Source: Dissophora ornata
Lineage: Eukaryota; Mortierellomycota; Mortierellomycetes; Mortierellales; Mortierellaceae
NCBI GenBank assembly: GCA_025201705.1
Contig: MU616586.1
Coordinates: forward strand, 1-64,000
Reading direction: 5' to 3'
DNA: 64,000 bases
Under the pieces are notes generated by a model. The model searched no databases, was not told where the DNA came from, and worked only from the letters and a program-made list of their open reading frames with translations. Every line of letters starts with the position of its first letter. Position 1 is the first letter of the stretch. The translations under genes were made by a program, and so were the position numbers. This document shows positions 52,701 to 64,000 of this stretch, one piece after another.

Positions 52701-53367
52701 CATCCGATCGCCCATTCAATCAAAACACCCTAGAACAACAGCCGTTATTTTATCAGAGTGTGATTGCCTGCATTTCACACAACATGTGAGACAGCTGGAC
52801 AGAGAGATAATGAATTATGCATACCGTCAAGGGTTCCGAGCCTCCAGCCCCAAACATCTGTGAACTATCCACATGATATATCTGACTTGGTGAGATTGTC
52901 AGGCTCGAGGTGGGCAACAAAAGAGGTGCTGTACTACTACTGTTGTTGTTTCCCACATCTGCAATGCTGCTTTCAGTTTCAGATGCCGTAGATGTCGCTA
53001 GCGAGGGCGATGACGAGGAAGATGAGGTTGAAGGAAAATCCAGTGCTGCAAAAAGGGTCACATTGGGGGCTATGATCTGTATCAAAGGTTTCTGGATCAC
53101 TGGTGCTGAGGCCGTGTCTAGGGCAGCAGCAAGAATGGGAGGGGATGAAAATGCTGTTTTTAACGAAGTAGTCGCTAATGCATTAATATCAGCTAAATTT
53201 TCTTGTCGAGGTTGCGGAATAGAATGAGGGGGTGCGAGTTGGAGGGTGTCGACCGGATACGCATGAATCGAGTTCTTGATGTTGATGCTTGCAGGGGCGC
53301 CACAAAGAATGACAAATAGGCAGTAAAGACCTCGGACTCGCCGCAAGCAGATAGTAATTGGGTGCAT
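49741..53367 (-). CDS. Membrane-anchored RING-H2 E3 ubiquitin ligase
   Basis: Exons 53367-52825, 52729-51912 and 51745-49741 encode 1121 aa. An N-terminal hydrophobic segment (about residues 11-27, [14 protein letters not shown]) looks like a signal peptide. The next ~400 residues would be luminal or extracellular and hold a segment that could be a divergent protease-associated domain ([19 protein letters not shown]...). A membrane span (about 435-455, [19 protein letters not shown]) is created across the exon 2-3 junction. The long cytosolic part is Ser/Asp/Arg-rich and ends in a RING-H2 finger (about 1071-1113: [28 protein letters not shown]). This resembles PA-TM-RING ligases acting in endosomal or vacuolar membranes, but the cytosolic linker (~600 aa) is far longer. 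Ligase function is well supported; location is inferred. Confidence 0.88.
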
Positions 53368-54985
53368 CTTCTTCCTTGCCTCTCTTTCTCAGACAGCCTG
53401 TTTAGCTACTGGCTCCACTCTTGTTTGTGTTTGTCGGAAAAATGGCGAAAAGTTAGGCGAAAGGCGGGAAAGAGCAAATATCGTAGGCAGCGCGCACCCG
53501 TGGTCTTTTACTCGATGGATGCAAAAGATATACTTGGACTTGATGGAATGGGCGCAGCTGTCGATGTTGTCGCACAAGAAATGATACAGATGAAGGTCGA
53601 AATCATAAAGATTAAGGCATCAAAACCAGAGGACCGGCTATAGAGCTAAAGAAGGTGTTGTCCTGAAGAATGCGCGGGAGTGGCGATAGTTAAACAATTA
53701 TTGTTCCAAAGTGGGATGTGAGAAGAGTGTTTGAGCGACAGTGACTTAAGAAGAGCTGACGGGATTGATAAAAGAAGGAATTAAAGACGAGGACAAGATA
53801 CAGACGTGAGGAAGAGAAAGTAGATGATAGAAGTGAATATGTTGTAGACGGTGAACTAATACGATGGCTGATACGACGTGAGAGGCATGACGCTGTTGAC
53901 GGAAGGAAGGAAGGCAGGAATGGCGGGTCGGCTGATAATGGCCCAGATCGCGGGATGCGGGATAGTGATTATACAGATGCAGGTCCGTTGGAATGGGGTG
54001 CGGAGACAAGAGGCGAAAAGAGTTCAGTAACCCGCGGACGACATAAACGAGGGAAGCAGACGACCGGAAGGGCGAACGAACGCAGACGCGAACGGGGTAT
54101 AAGAAAGAACAAAAATAAAGAGCGCTCATGCAGAGTTTCCAAAAACTCTGTCTATCGCCTCTCCGTCTTCTCATGACTGACAAGAACAGGAGAGATTGTG
54201 AGGTGCTCTCAAGACAATGGTGAACACTTGTTCACAAAAAAAGTATCAACGAACTGCCCATGGCATCCGCACTCTTGCTTTGCTTGCAAAAGCGATGGAC
54301 AGCTGACGTTATAAGCAAATACCATGGATTTTATCCCTTACTTTTGCGATGTCTCTTACCCCACACCTTGCCATTTTCTATTAGTCCGCCTCGGATTTTA
54401 CTAGCATTGCAGCTGACCCTTATTTCTTTGCTTCGAGCTTCTAGGCCTTGATGCGAGCAGGTGAAAGGGATACTGCGAAGCGATCCGTATCGAGATTCAA
54501 CGATGAAGAATGAACGTCAAACAAGTCAAGTAAGCTTCAGGCCTAAAGGTTGACGAACAAGATGCAAAGCTTTACGCTTTAATAGTTCGAAAGGTGAAAA
54601 GCTTGGGTCATAATGGTATATCCTAAAGGACACATGAGGCATATCCCTTTTAAAATATAAGAAAGGGATCGATTAAGTTGATTGGAGAGTATGTATGCGC
54701 GCCTCCTTTTCGTGCCTCCTCACATCCCAACTCCGTGCAAGCCTCTTCGGAAAATAACCACCAGGATATTAATAACCAATCGTCAGTTTGATTCACTCTG
54801 ATTTTAGTGGCAAAAGATCTCGGCCGCATCTTGGTTAGTGCTGTTTTTCACACGATAGCCACATGGCGTCGTGTCGCGAATTCAACGACGCCTCCACACA
54901 ACATCCACCTGGAAGAGCTTTGGCGCTATACAACTTTATTACTGTGTCTTTTATCTCATGGCAATTTTAAATAATGACGGTGGAT
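53368..54985. other. Intergenic region between the RING gene and the MDR reductase
   Basis: 1.6 kb with the RING promoter. Two overlapping open frames on opposite strands (53746-54183 minus, 53955-54176 plus) have no recognisable domain. Nothing else is seen. Confidence 0.5.
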
Positions 54986-56211
54986 TTACAAATCGGCAAT
55001 CTTGACAACCTGCTTGCCAAAGTTCTTGCCCTGCAACATGCCAACAAAAGCATCGGGGGCACTCTCAATGCCATCGGCGATGTCCTCCTTGTAGATGATC
55101 TCGCCATTCGACAACCAAGATCCAACGTCCTTGACAAAGTCAGCACCGCATTCAGCTGCAAAGTCGCTGACAATGAATCCGCGCATCGTAATACGCTTGC
55201 TGACAATGTACATCAAGTTCTTGACGCCATAAGGATTGGCGGTGTTGTACTGGGAAATCATTCCACAGGCAATGATGCGACCGTGGGTATTCATGACCTC
55301 GAGAGCGGCGTCGAGGGTCTCACCTCCGACATTTTCGTAATAGATGTCGATACCTTCGGGGGCAGCGGCCCTCAAGCTGTCCACAATCTTGCCCTTCTTG
55401 TAGTTAAAGGCAGCATCAAACTTCAAGTCCTTGAGCAAGAAATCGACCTTATCGTCCGAACCAGCAGATCCAACAACGCGGAGACCGAGCTTCTTGGCGA
55501 TTTGGCCGACAAGCTGACCAACGGCGCCAGAAGCAGCTGAGATAAAGATTGTCTCGCCAGCCTTAGGCTGTCCAATAATCTTGAGGGATGAATACGCGGT
55601 CATACCCTGGAGATTAATAGCATTCATGATAAGTAAAACGTTTCATTTCTCGTTTTGTTTCCGCGTTTCTTGATTGCATGATTAACATACCGGCATGCCC
55701 AACACACCAACGTGGGCCGAGAGAGGGATCTTGGACTCGCGAGCACCGGGGATGACGCGAAGACCCTGGGCAGCGGGGACAACAGAGTACTGCTCCCAGC
55801 CGACAAAGCCAGTGACAACAGATCCGACGGGGAAGGCATCGTTCTTCGACTCGATGACCTCAGAGACACCAGAGGCGTTCAAAGGCTGACCGATTTGGAA
55901 GCCAGCGACATAAGATTTGTCAGTGTCCCTCATCCTGCCGCGCATGTCTGGACAAGTTGAATAAAATGGTATGCACGAACGAGATGTTCGTTAATTCACA
56001 ATGGACATAATCTCCTTTAATTTTTCTTTTGGTGAATTGAGTTTTAGAGCGAATGCTTACAAGGATCCAAGGAAATGAAGAGGTTGCGGACAAGGACATC
56101 CTTGTCCTTGAGATCAGCTTTGAGCTCATGTGTCTGAACCTCAAAGTGCTCGCCAGCGACGGGAAACCCGGTGGGGTATTTCAAGAAGATGACTGATTTG
56201 TTCTGGACCAT
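54986..56211 (-). CDS. NADP-dependent MDR oxidoreductase, prostaglandin/enone reductase type
   Basis: Exons 56211-56061, 55947-55691 and 55606-54986 encode 342 aa. It belongs to the zinc-free medium-chain dehydrogenase group (PTGR1, plant 2-alkenal reductase, bacterial CurA): DPYMRGRMRD near residue 50, GMPGMTAYSSL, the nucleotide-binding turn SAASGAVGQLVGQIAKKLG, and YYENVGGETLDAAL. No zinc-binding cysteines are seen. These enzymes reduce alpha,beta-unsaturated aldehydes and ketones with NADPH, a detoxification role for lipid-peroxidation products. The start at 56211 is the only ATG in frame. Length matches the family. Confidence 0.93.
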
Positions 56212-57278
56212 TGTGTGAAAGTGTTAGGGTTTGATTTGAAAGAGGACTGATGATAATTAAAAAATAAAAAAAGAAGAAAAAGAAAAGAGGATTCGGTCGT
56301 ATTTATATGCCAGACAGAGTGTGTGAAAGACAAACGGTTTCTTCTGAATCAAACGTGCGTAAGTGCCATGGATACTCGTGGAAGGCGAGTTCGCGATAGC
56401 CAATGGGCGTCGACGTCGCGAAGGTGTACGACACAAGAGGTTGCAGGGTTACTTCGTTGGCCGGTGGGGTTTGCTTAGAAATCAAACATCAGAATAACTA
56501 TTTTTGCGGTTTGCTTAGAAAGAAAACTGCAAACTACAATGTTGGTTTTGCATTGCCAGGGTTTAGGAGCCGACACAATATACTCAGTATCCTTATTTGA
56601 GGTTTCTGTGGGATCGAACCAACGTTTTGGTTTAAGAGAATTAGACTACTACGTCAAAATGTGTGTAAAATTGCCAATGCCAGGTTGGCTTTTGCTTGGG
56701 TCTCACCCTTGCTTTGCGCCGCCTTTTTGGCTTCTGTCCGTTTGTATTCACCACAACCGGGTTTGCACAGACTCTAAGTAAGTGATCTTCCACTGGCATT
56801 AATATTGGCATATCATTCCGTTTAGAACCAATAGCGAGAATATCGTGGGAAGTATATGTTGCTAATAAGGGCACTATTATGTGTGATGTGAATCAGGGAA
56901 CACACTTTACTTCCTTTGCAGCTCTTTGAGAAACTTGATATTATTAATCGAATGGCGAACTTGACTCTGCGACCGCCTTCATCACATCAAATTTAGCCAT
57001 GCCCATCGATTTGAAGAGAGCGGAGAGAGGGTGCGATCGTGGAGCAATTTCGGAGCGTCGGTCTAAAAGAAAATGTGATCGAAACTGATTCCTTTTATGG
57101 ACAGCAATCTTTATTTCAAAAATGATGGCATTGGCACACTTCGCTGCTGAACATTTTTCCGGCCAGAAACCCATGGATTATAAGCGCTTATCGCTAGATA
57201 TGAGACTACACCCATGGGTCGGAGTACAATTACTTTGATATGAATAGATGACATGTAATATGCATCAAGGTTCAACTC

Positions 57279-57500
57279 TCAGCCGAGAATGTCTTTGATA
57301 GCGCGCGCTCTTTCGAGCGTCTCTGGCGACTGATTTTTTTGGCGAATGCAAATCGCACCGCAGCCTGTATCGACGTCATAGTTGATCGACAGCACTTTCG
57401 CCACCTCTATTCCAACTAGACCGCCACGGCTGCTCCCTACAGCGCCAATGAGATACTATTGAGATAGAGACAGGCAGAGGACAGCCACGGCGTACATACA
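57279..57500 (-). other. Possible 3' exons of an unrecognised small gene
   Basis: On the minus strand, an open segment ending ...CQHLPITD meets a GTATGT donor (57499). A TAG acceptor 44 bases on leads to a 58-codon open end (57455-57279) starting YLIGAVGSSRGGLVGIEVAK and finishing ERARAIKDILG then TGA. The composition is protein-like and free of repeats. No upstream exon with a convincing ATG was found, the intron would be shorter than any other here, and I do not recognise the family. It may be a real small gene or a decayed one. Confidence 0.25.
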
Positions 57501-58482
57501 TCAGTTATCGGAAGATGTTGACATTGAATATTTTCAACGACGACCACGAGTCCAGCGTGCGGTACATCAATATCCACACCGCAATGATTGACACTTGCAA
57601 AAAGAGAGGAATAGCGACCGTTGAACAATTGCTTTTTTTATGTGTCAAGTTTAATCGTTTGGAAGTCTAAGTGTAGCTCGTACGAACAACAAATCTACCA
57701 AAATGTAAGAATAATTGGCTGCCAGCACTTGAGGAGACACAATCCGTTCTCTACGACACACTGGGTACGCATAACTCGGATAACCCTTGCTGCCCTTTGT
57801 GGGGGCGAGCTCAAAAGAATTCTAGTCCTCCTCGAACAACTCGATTGTCATCTCCCCTCTCCTTTCCATCACTCCTTGGTGCTGCAAACCCTTGAGGTTC
57901 GCCAGCACAGCCTGATCAGCAACTCCGGGGTTTGGTTGCTCGCCAGGGCACTGCCCATTCTCGTGTTCAGTCAGAGACTTGCCGCATAAACACTCGTTCG
58001 CTCAAGGACTCTGGCCGTATATTTGCATCCACGGTCATGCTTGCTGACTCCTCTGGTCGGTTCCGCTTCTTCTTCTCCATGATCCAGTTGGATTGTTCCC
58101 ATGCCACCGTTGTTGTGCACCTTGGTTTCCATAGACGCTCGCGGTCCTCCTTCTCGATATAAATACAGAAAGGTCGGGCGACGCGCTAGGCAATGCTCAA
58201 TGGTAACCGGAATAGCTTTTGCCATTCTTTTGACAGGGCAATAGGGACAAAGCCGCGGTAAATGTCACAGACCGTCCGAATTGCATCTTGATCGAATGCT
58301 GGCTGAGTGGTGTCCATGGGGAGTCACGCGACTACCTTGGACAGGGAACTCTTGCATCGGGATGGCAAGGCCAGGTTCCAATCGATCGTTGAACAACTGC
58401 TCCCTGTGTTCGCAAACGAAAGCACAGCTGTTGAGCAAACGTGGCATCGAAGACGTTTTTTGTAGGATGTTGACCGGAATAT

Positions 58483-58544
58483 GCGCCTGTGCAACTGCGA
58501 TGGGGACACGCCTGGGCAACTGTGATGGGGACGCGCCTGTGCAG
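58483..58544. repeat. Minisatellite of about 25 bp, 2.4 copies
   Basis: Units begin CGCCTGTGCAACTGCGATGG and CGCCTGGGCAACTGTGATGG, followed by a partial third copy CGCCTGTGCAG. It lies about 250-300 bases upstream of the patatin lipase start. Confidence 0.85.
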
Positions 58545-58789
58545 CGGACTACATGTTCCGCACGACTATTTAAATTTGGCACGCATCGCATCGAACAGCA
58601 CGTGAAATCAATCTACGGATGCCATGCGGTGTGGATTTAGGAGTGAAAACTGTGTATGTGTGCCGTTGTGCTCAACTCACTCGCTTCTCTTCTTACCACG
58701 AATCCCATTCAACCACTTCCATTCCATTCATTGAACACTTCTCTCATCGACGCTCAGACTAAAGGACAGCATTTGCTCTCTTTCCTGCC

Positions 58790-61646
58790 ATGACTGAGGT
58801 ACAGTGGAATGACATGGAGAGCGGGTGTGCCGCACACCTGAAACGTAAGAAAAAACCCCCCGAGCTTCGCACACTGACTGATGGTCGTGATTTTTGTTTC
58901 CCCCTCACCAACTACTGCATGCTGAATGGTCCCTTGGTCTGTATCCAGAACTCTTTCATGGATTCGCTTGTGCAGATCCTTGCTACTGTCGCTGCATCGC
59001 TTCTGCAGCTGATCATATACTCGTGGAAGGTAAATCCATCACGATGTCAAATTGTCATATGTGAGTGAGCACACTGCCTGACCCCAACTAAATCTTGACC
59101 CTGCACACCCATCCTATCAACTCGTAGGGTCTATGGTCCATGATCCTGGATCGCAACCTCGCTGATCGGATGACCAATGAACTCGCACATTCCAGAAACT
59201 TTGAAGAGTGGCTCGCCAAGGCCACAGAACTCGACATCCTCACCGGTTCCGATGTCTGGCGTAACAACCACAGATCCAACGTCTACGACTACAACTTGAT
59301 TCTTTCGCGAAGACATCATCTCAAAGTCGTCAGAGAGTCTAAGGATGTCTCAGCAATGATGTACCTGCTCCGTTCGGGACTGCTGAGAAACCTAGGCGGG
59401 ATCACAGATCCGAGACTGTTTTGTCACTCGTATCTGGGAACGAAATATTTGATTGAATCTTACATGGACGAGGTCGTCTCGCAGCTGGAACATGTGGCAG
59501 AGGCGAGCCATGCAACGCTGTCGAGGCAGGCCAAGATTGATTTTTTTATGGAGACACGACAGAGTTTTGGAAGCTCTGCTCTTTTACTCCATGGAGGCGC
59601 ATCCTTCGGTAGGACAGCAATCTCTCATGACCGTCGGTGGCGGTTTTTTTATCCAAATCTCTCATCGTGCTTTTGTATCGTGTTAATAGGAATGTATCAT
59701 TTAGGAGTCGTGAAGACGCTATTTGAGCATGGGCTCTTACCCCGCATCATCAGTGGTGCCTCTGTCGGCGCCGTGGTGGCTGCATTGGTTTGCGTCAAGA
59801 CGGACGAGGAAGTGCCAGTAAGTCCGGGATCTTCCGAGGCACTCTGTATCAAGGCAACAGTTAAATTCTTATGAACCATGGACTAATGATGATTCACTTC
59901 GCCATGTTAATCTCACAAAGGGTGTTTTCGAGGAAGGTGGTATTGACCTTCGTGCGTTCCAGCGGGTTGGTATGCGAGGTAACCTGAGTCGCAAGGTCAC
60001 CCGTCTCATGACTGAAGGTAAGTTTCCGAAGGGCATGCTAGAATCTTCCAAATGTAATGGATGTCAATGCCAAAATTCTGACTCGTTTGGTGCGGTCTCC
60101 ACTAGGCTACTTGCTCGATATCAAAGTACTGAAGGACTGCATTCAGACGAATGTTGGGGACGTGACATTTGATGTAAGTGCGCAGGCTTGGAATATTCTC
60201 AAAACTGGTTATGAAAGACAGGATACCCGTGTTCTAATTGGATATTTTGAGGCTGTAGGAAGCATTCAAGAGGACTAAGCGCGTCCTGAACATCACCGTC
60301 CCTTCGTCGAGGAAGTCTGAAGGACCTCAACTCCTCAACTACATCACTTCTCCCAACGTGGTACGTTCAGGGATACTCTGGATACCCATACTAGACAAAG
60401 GCCAAGAGGCTTATTCATTTATTTTTATTTTATTTCGAAAAGCTTATTAGCAGTGCTGCATGTGTTGCGGCATCCATGTTGGGCTTCTCTTCCACCGCTG
60501 ATCTTCTGGCCAAGGACAAGTCTGGCAATATTATTCATTGGACACCATCAGGTACGGTTACAGTGTTCGAATGTCACGTTGTTCATTTCTGTTCAAGTAG
60601 CAAGCCTGCAGTCGCTGACATACGGTTTCATTGTGTGTTAATTCCTTCCTTAGCTGTCAATTATACCAACCCAATCACCACGTCATTCTTCTCCTACGGT
60701 GTGGTCAGCCCTGAGACACCACTGACAAGACTCTCGGAACTGTTCAATGTCAACCACTTTATCGTCTCACAAGCCAATCCCTACATCGTACCTTTTATGT
60801 CCCGTGGATTAAAGGATCGCAAATCTGGAGGATCTGATATGTTCGGATACTCAGCAGGAATGACGGAGAGGATCGCAAGAGTCATTTTGGCAGAGATCAA
60901 GCATCGGATGGGTCAGGTACGCATTCCCACCTCTGTTTTTAAAGCAAAGAGATGTAGACAAGTTAATCAAGGACGACATTGCGCTTTAATCGTAGTTGAA
61001 TCAAGTCGGTATCCTGCCACACTTTTTTGTTCAGCTCGTCGAGGAAAAGGTGTCCGGAAACGTTACTATTGTACCCGAAGTCCAGCTGCAGGACTTCAAG
61101 ACCCTGATTTCGAACCCTACTCATGAATCGATCAAGTACTGGATCCTCAAAGGCGAACAATCTACCTGGCCTTTCTTATCCATGCTCAAGTACAGACTCA
61201 TGATCGAACTCGCTCTTGACAGGATCCTGCTCCAACTTAGAGCTGAAGCCTCTGCGTCTGCCATTCAAGCCGGTATCGAGGGCCAACAGCACTATTCTTC
61301 GATGTCCGTAAGGAATGCACACCACCGAAGGCAGAAGTCAGGACCCAAGAGATTGACTCCCAACTCTGTGTCACCGACCGTCACTAGACGAGGAAGTAGT
61401 GCCAATATTGGAGGCACGGGTGGAAATGGAAATGGAATCAGTATGCCTCATCGGCTGGTCAGGATGACGAGCCATGTGCAGTCTGGCGAACAGGACTATC
61501 TGAGCATCGATCCATATACTCAGCGCCATAGTCAGCGACATCATCAGCCGCATGCAGACATGGAGCTTCAAGACGCTCCTGACTCTCCTGATCCAGGAAG
61601 GCCAGTTCCACTCTATGACCCCAAGCGGTCCAAATCCATGCACTAG
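58790..61646 (+). CDS. Patatin-domain triacylglycerol lipase (Tgl3/4/5-SDP1 type) with an altered catalytic Asp position
   Basis: Nine exons (58790-59029, 59128-59608, 59690-59817, 59921-60017, 60106-60173, 60259-60360, 60443-60551, 60654-60916, 60996-61646) encode 712 aa. There is a hydrophobic N-terminal segment (FMDSLVQILATVAASLLQLI), the DUF3336-like region, oxyanion motif HGGASFG (split by intron 2), and the lipase motif GASVG with Ser265. In the family a D-G pair normally precedes LPxTRLxEMFNVNHFIVSQ; here that position reads Tyr423-Gly424 (SYGVVSPETPLTRL). Conserved downstream blocks FNVNHFIVSQANPYIVPF and LNQVGILPHFF are intact. Known role: lipid-droplet triacylglycerol breakdown. The ~150-residue C-terminal tail is Ser/Gly/His-rich. 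Whether the protein is active is open. Intron 7 is a multiple of three and open in frame. Confidence 0.9.
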
Positions 61647-62008
61647 TAGTCAAATTCGGGACTAATAAACGACCGTAGCGATAATCGAGAATATTCTTTT
61701 GCGCCCTGTTTTTATTTATGGTTTGTGGAGATCACATCTCCCGTCTGCTTTGGTGAAGATACGAAGACATATGCCATCTTCCATGATGGGACCTTCTCTT
61801 GGATTCCGAGCGCTTAGTTTGCTACAGGTACATATGTTATTATACATGGCCACCTCTGATGTCACATCGACAGAAATATAAATACAAAAAAGAAATGCAG
61901 GAATGAAAAAACGAAAAGCCCGAACGATGATAATACAATGTTTGTCTGGCATAGAAAGGATGAATATGAGCGCATTTGCTCGTCGCAAAAAAAAGAAAGA
62001 AATGCGAC
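61647..62008. other. Intergenic space between convergent lipase and RRM genes
   Basis: 362 bases holding both 3' UTRs. AATAAA-like ACTAATAAAC occurs about 15 bases after the lipase stop. Otherwise only A-rich runs. Confidence 0.5.
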
Positions 62009-64000
62009 TTAAGTTGTTATTTTACGAACTCGCCAGGGTAACTGTGACCAGCGAGCCTTCAATTGTTGTCCTAAGTGTAAAAAAAAACGTACAGAATAAG
62101 AAATGTCAATACCAGCGTAATCCAAAAGGCGAGACGCGTCAAAAGATGAAACAAAAACAGTAGCACTAGCTTCGAACCTATTAATCTGTCTACGAAAAAA
62201 TTTGGCTTCGTCCACAGAAGCAAATCCAAGTGTCACCGAGCGATCTCCCTTCTTGGCAACGGTCTATAGATACAAAGGGTGACTTATAAGCGACTTTTGT
62301 CCAGGAGAATATCACACGGTCCGCTGCAAAAGGCGCTTTATACCATCAACATGCTCTTACCAAAACACGATTAACACCAGAGATACCGTCGGCCAGTTTA
62401 CGGATCGAAGCATCCGATAGGGACTCTGGGACATTCTCCATTTTGACGAATCCCCTGGGTACTGAATCTTCAGCCCCTCCTCGGCCCGACTCTCCCGAAG
62501 GCTCAGTCGATTCCCTGTTGTCCCGCAAGAATGAAACAGAACCTGTGTCTTTCTCTGCAGAATTGAGCGATCGACTCTGTTCGCTGCGAGGAGTGGCCCC
62601 ACCACTAGATTTCAATGCCTTAAATGATTCGTCGGAATCTTCGCCAGGGCGCTTCAAACCTGGCGTTAACCTGTTGCTGATAGAAGCGGAGCTTCCTCGC
62701 CTCTGAGGTGACTGACTCCGCTGTCTTACCAACGTCGACTGCGGTTGAAATGGCAACGACGGGTTCCTGGGGGAGTCGTGTGGGTTAGAGCGCCCTGCGT
62801 CGCTCGACAACCTGTCAGAAGAACCCCTTGTCGACAGCGATCCAGCATCACCATTTGCCCTGACTGAAGTTCGGTACAAGTCCCCAGAGTTGCGCTCTCC
62901 ATGATCAGAACCCGACCCAGACCCTGTCCCAATTGATCTGTTATGGCTCCTTCCATCGTCTCGTCCCTATAAATCGAACGCAAGCACTTGTGTGTGAGAA
63001 ACAGATACATATGTAGAATTACCGGCAAGTCGGATATGTAATGAGAATGTGAAACCTACAGAGGGACGGCCGTCTCTCTCGTCATGCGATCCCGAGCGAG
63101 TTGCTTGCGCGGAGGTTGTGTTGGGCTTGTTTTCCCATGACCGCGATTGAACTCTTCCTGAGTCTTGGATTTGGGGCCGCTGTTGTTGAGTATATTGTGA
63201 TGGATTCACGCCACCTGTTCCAGGTATAGGCGGGATCCCTGTACGATTTTGGAAGTTTGGGTTGATATGGATGGTCCTGCCCGGGGTACCCATACCCTGC
63301 TGTCCTCTTACGTGCATGCCTCCCATAGCTGCGTTCATTCGACTACCATCCATGCCTTGTGCACCGCCAAAAGGATATAGCATTCCTTGATTACCGTACC
63401 CATCACTAATCAAACCACAACAAAAGCACGTTAGATAAGAAAGGATGCCTGATGACGCCGATATCCAACGCAAAGAGTATTCCGGCATCGCTTACCCAGG
63501 AAAACGAGGGCCGTTCATGCCCATGCCCATTCCCATCATCGGCATGTTCATGTTCATATTCATGCCCATATTCATATTGGGACCCATGGCACCGTTGGCA
63601 CCAATTCCACCCATACCCATCACCATGTTCATACCCATCATTTGAGGATGGCCCATGCCGGGTCTTCCTTGGAAAGCGCCACGACCCATGCCCATGTAGT
63701 TCTGGCCTCTTCCGCGCATCGGGCCACCTCGGCTCATTGAGGATCCTCGTGACGAAGGAGTGGAATATGGAGGACGACCTCGGCTATATCCACCAAAACT
63801 GCTCGCACCGTCGCGTTGTTGATGGCTGTACTGCTGCTGTGAAGAATGGTCGCTTTTACCGCTGCCACTCTGCGCGTCGGCGCTTTCGGTGGCAATAGAG
63901 GGTGATGATGACGGCGGTGCCTGAGAAGGCTCCCTTGCAGTCGTGGAAGTAGGTTCGTTGTCGTCCTTGACGTTGCCATCGCCGGATGCAACTCCGAATT
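62009..64000 (-). CDS. RRM-containing RNA-binding protein, C-terminal part (gene runs off the right edge)
   Basis: Visible exons are 64000-63496 (open to the edge), 63405-63060, 62966-62361 and 62263-62009, about 570 residues. The edge-side portion is Ser/Gln-rich followed by RGG-type and Met/Gly/Asn repeats (MGMNMNMNMPMMGMGMGMNG). A middle section is Ser/Arg-rich with RQRSQSPQRRGSS, like SR-type linkers. The C-terminus holds an RRM-like fold split by an intron: FVKMENVPESLSDASIRKLA as the RNP2 side and GDRSVTLGFASVDEAKFF as the RNP1 side. The stop at 62009 follows a slightly odd tail (QLPWRVRKITT). Likely an mRNA-binding protein with phase-separation-prone linkers. The N-terminus, needed to name the family, lies outside the window. 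Confidence 0.75.

Larger units (their letters stand above)
56212..58789. other. Gene-poor region between the MDR reductase and the patatin lipase
   Basis: 2.6 kb with both divergent promoters. A 14-bp direct repeat GGTTTGCTTAGAAA occurs at 56468-56481 and 56508-56521. A possible small minus-strand gene lies at 57279-57500 (separate entry). A 76-codon ATG-started minus frame sits at 56944-57174 with no recognised domain. A minisatellite is at 58483-58544. Confidence 0.5.

Noticed and set aside
56585..56610. tRNA-like B box (GGTTCGATCCC on the minus strand)
   Set aside because: The flanking bases do not form the 5-bp T stem, and no A box, anticodon arm or acceptor stem was found at the right distance.

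Overview
The window is nuclear DNA from a filamentous, early-diverging fungus, most likely Mortierellomycota or Mucoromycota. The genes have many short spliceosomal introns (mostly 60-150 bp, GTAAGT-like donors, YAG or AAG acceptors). They include fungal-only families: an Skn7-type HSF/receiver regulator, a poly-HAMP group III histidine kinase and an Ato/Fun34 acetate transporter. The intergenic DNA is full of A/T homopolymers and CT microsatellites. The assignment to phylum is inferred from gene style, not from a marker gene. I saw no rRNA, convincing tRNA, CRISPR array or intact transposon.

Layout. 0-9 kb: the 5' part of a histidine kinase gene (minus), a 3.8 kb upstream region, and a six-exon SKN7 gene (plus) that uses a GC-AG intron. 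9-14 kb: a large ankyrin protein, Hos4-like (minus). 15.8-17.9 kb: GPI mannosyltransferase III (plus). 18.1-21.2 kb: an unrecognised Q-rich protein (minus). 24.1-27.1 kb: TAF5 (minus), divergent from a Siw14-type inositol pyrophosphate phosphatase (27.6-29.8 kb, plus) that has a 16-nt microexon. 30.2-32.8 kb: a bZIP factor with a predicted transmembrane segment, ATF6/CREB3-like (minus). 36.5-37.4 kb: Ato-type acetate transporter (minus). 41.2-43.5 kb: Dal5-like MFS permease (plus). 43.7-46.9 kb: OLA1 ATPase and ribosomal protein uL13 (both minus). 47.9-49.0 kb: class I glutamine amidotransferase (minus). 49.7-53.4 kb: membrane RING-H2 ubiquitin ligase (minus). 55.0-56.2 kb: MDR-type enone reductase (minus). 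58.8-61.6 kb: patatin-domain TAG lipase whose usual catalytic Asp position reads Tyr (plus). 62.0-64.0 kb: the 3' part of an RRM protein gene (minus).

All exon chains were rebuilt by hand from splice signals and reading frame. For each complete multi-exon gene the exon lengths sum to a multiple of three with no internal stop.

There is no operon-like logic, as expected for a fungus. One functional pairing stands out: the histidine kinase and the SKN7 response regulator, two ends of the same His-Asp phosphorelay, are divergent neighbours. Gene-poor stretches (1.5-5.3, 21.2-24.1, 32.8-36.5, 37.4-41.2 and 56.2-58.8 kb) hold simple repeats and a few weak relic-like reading frames.
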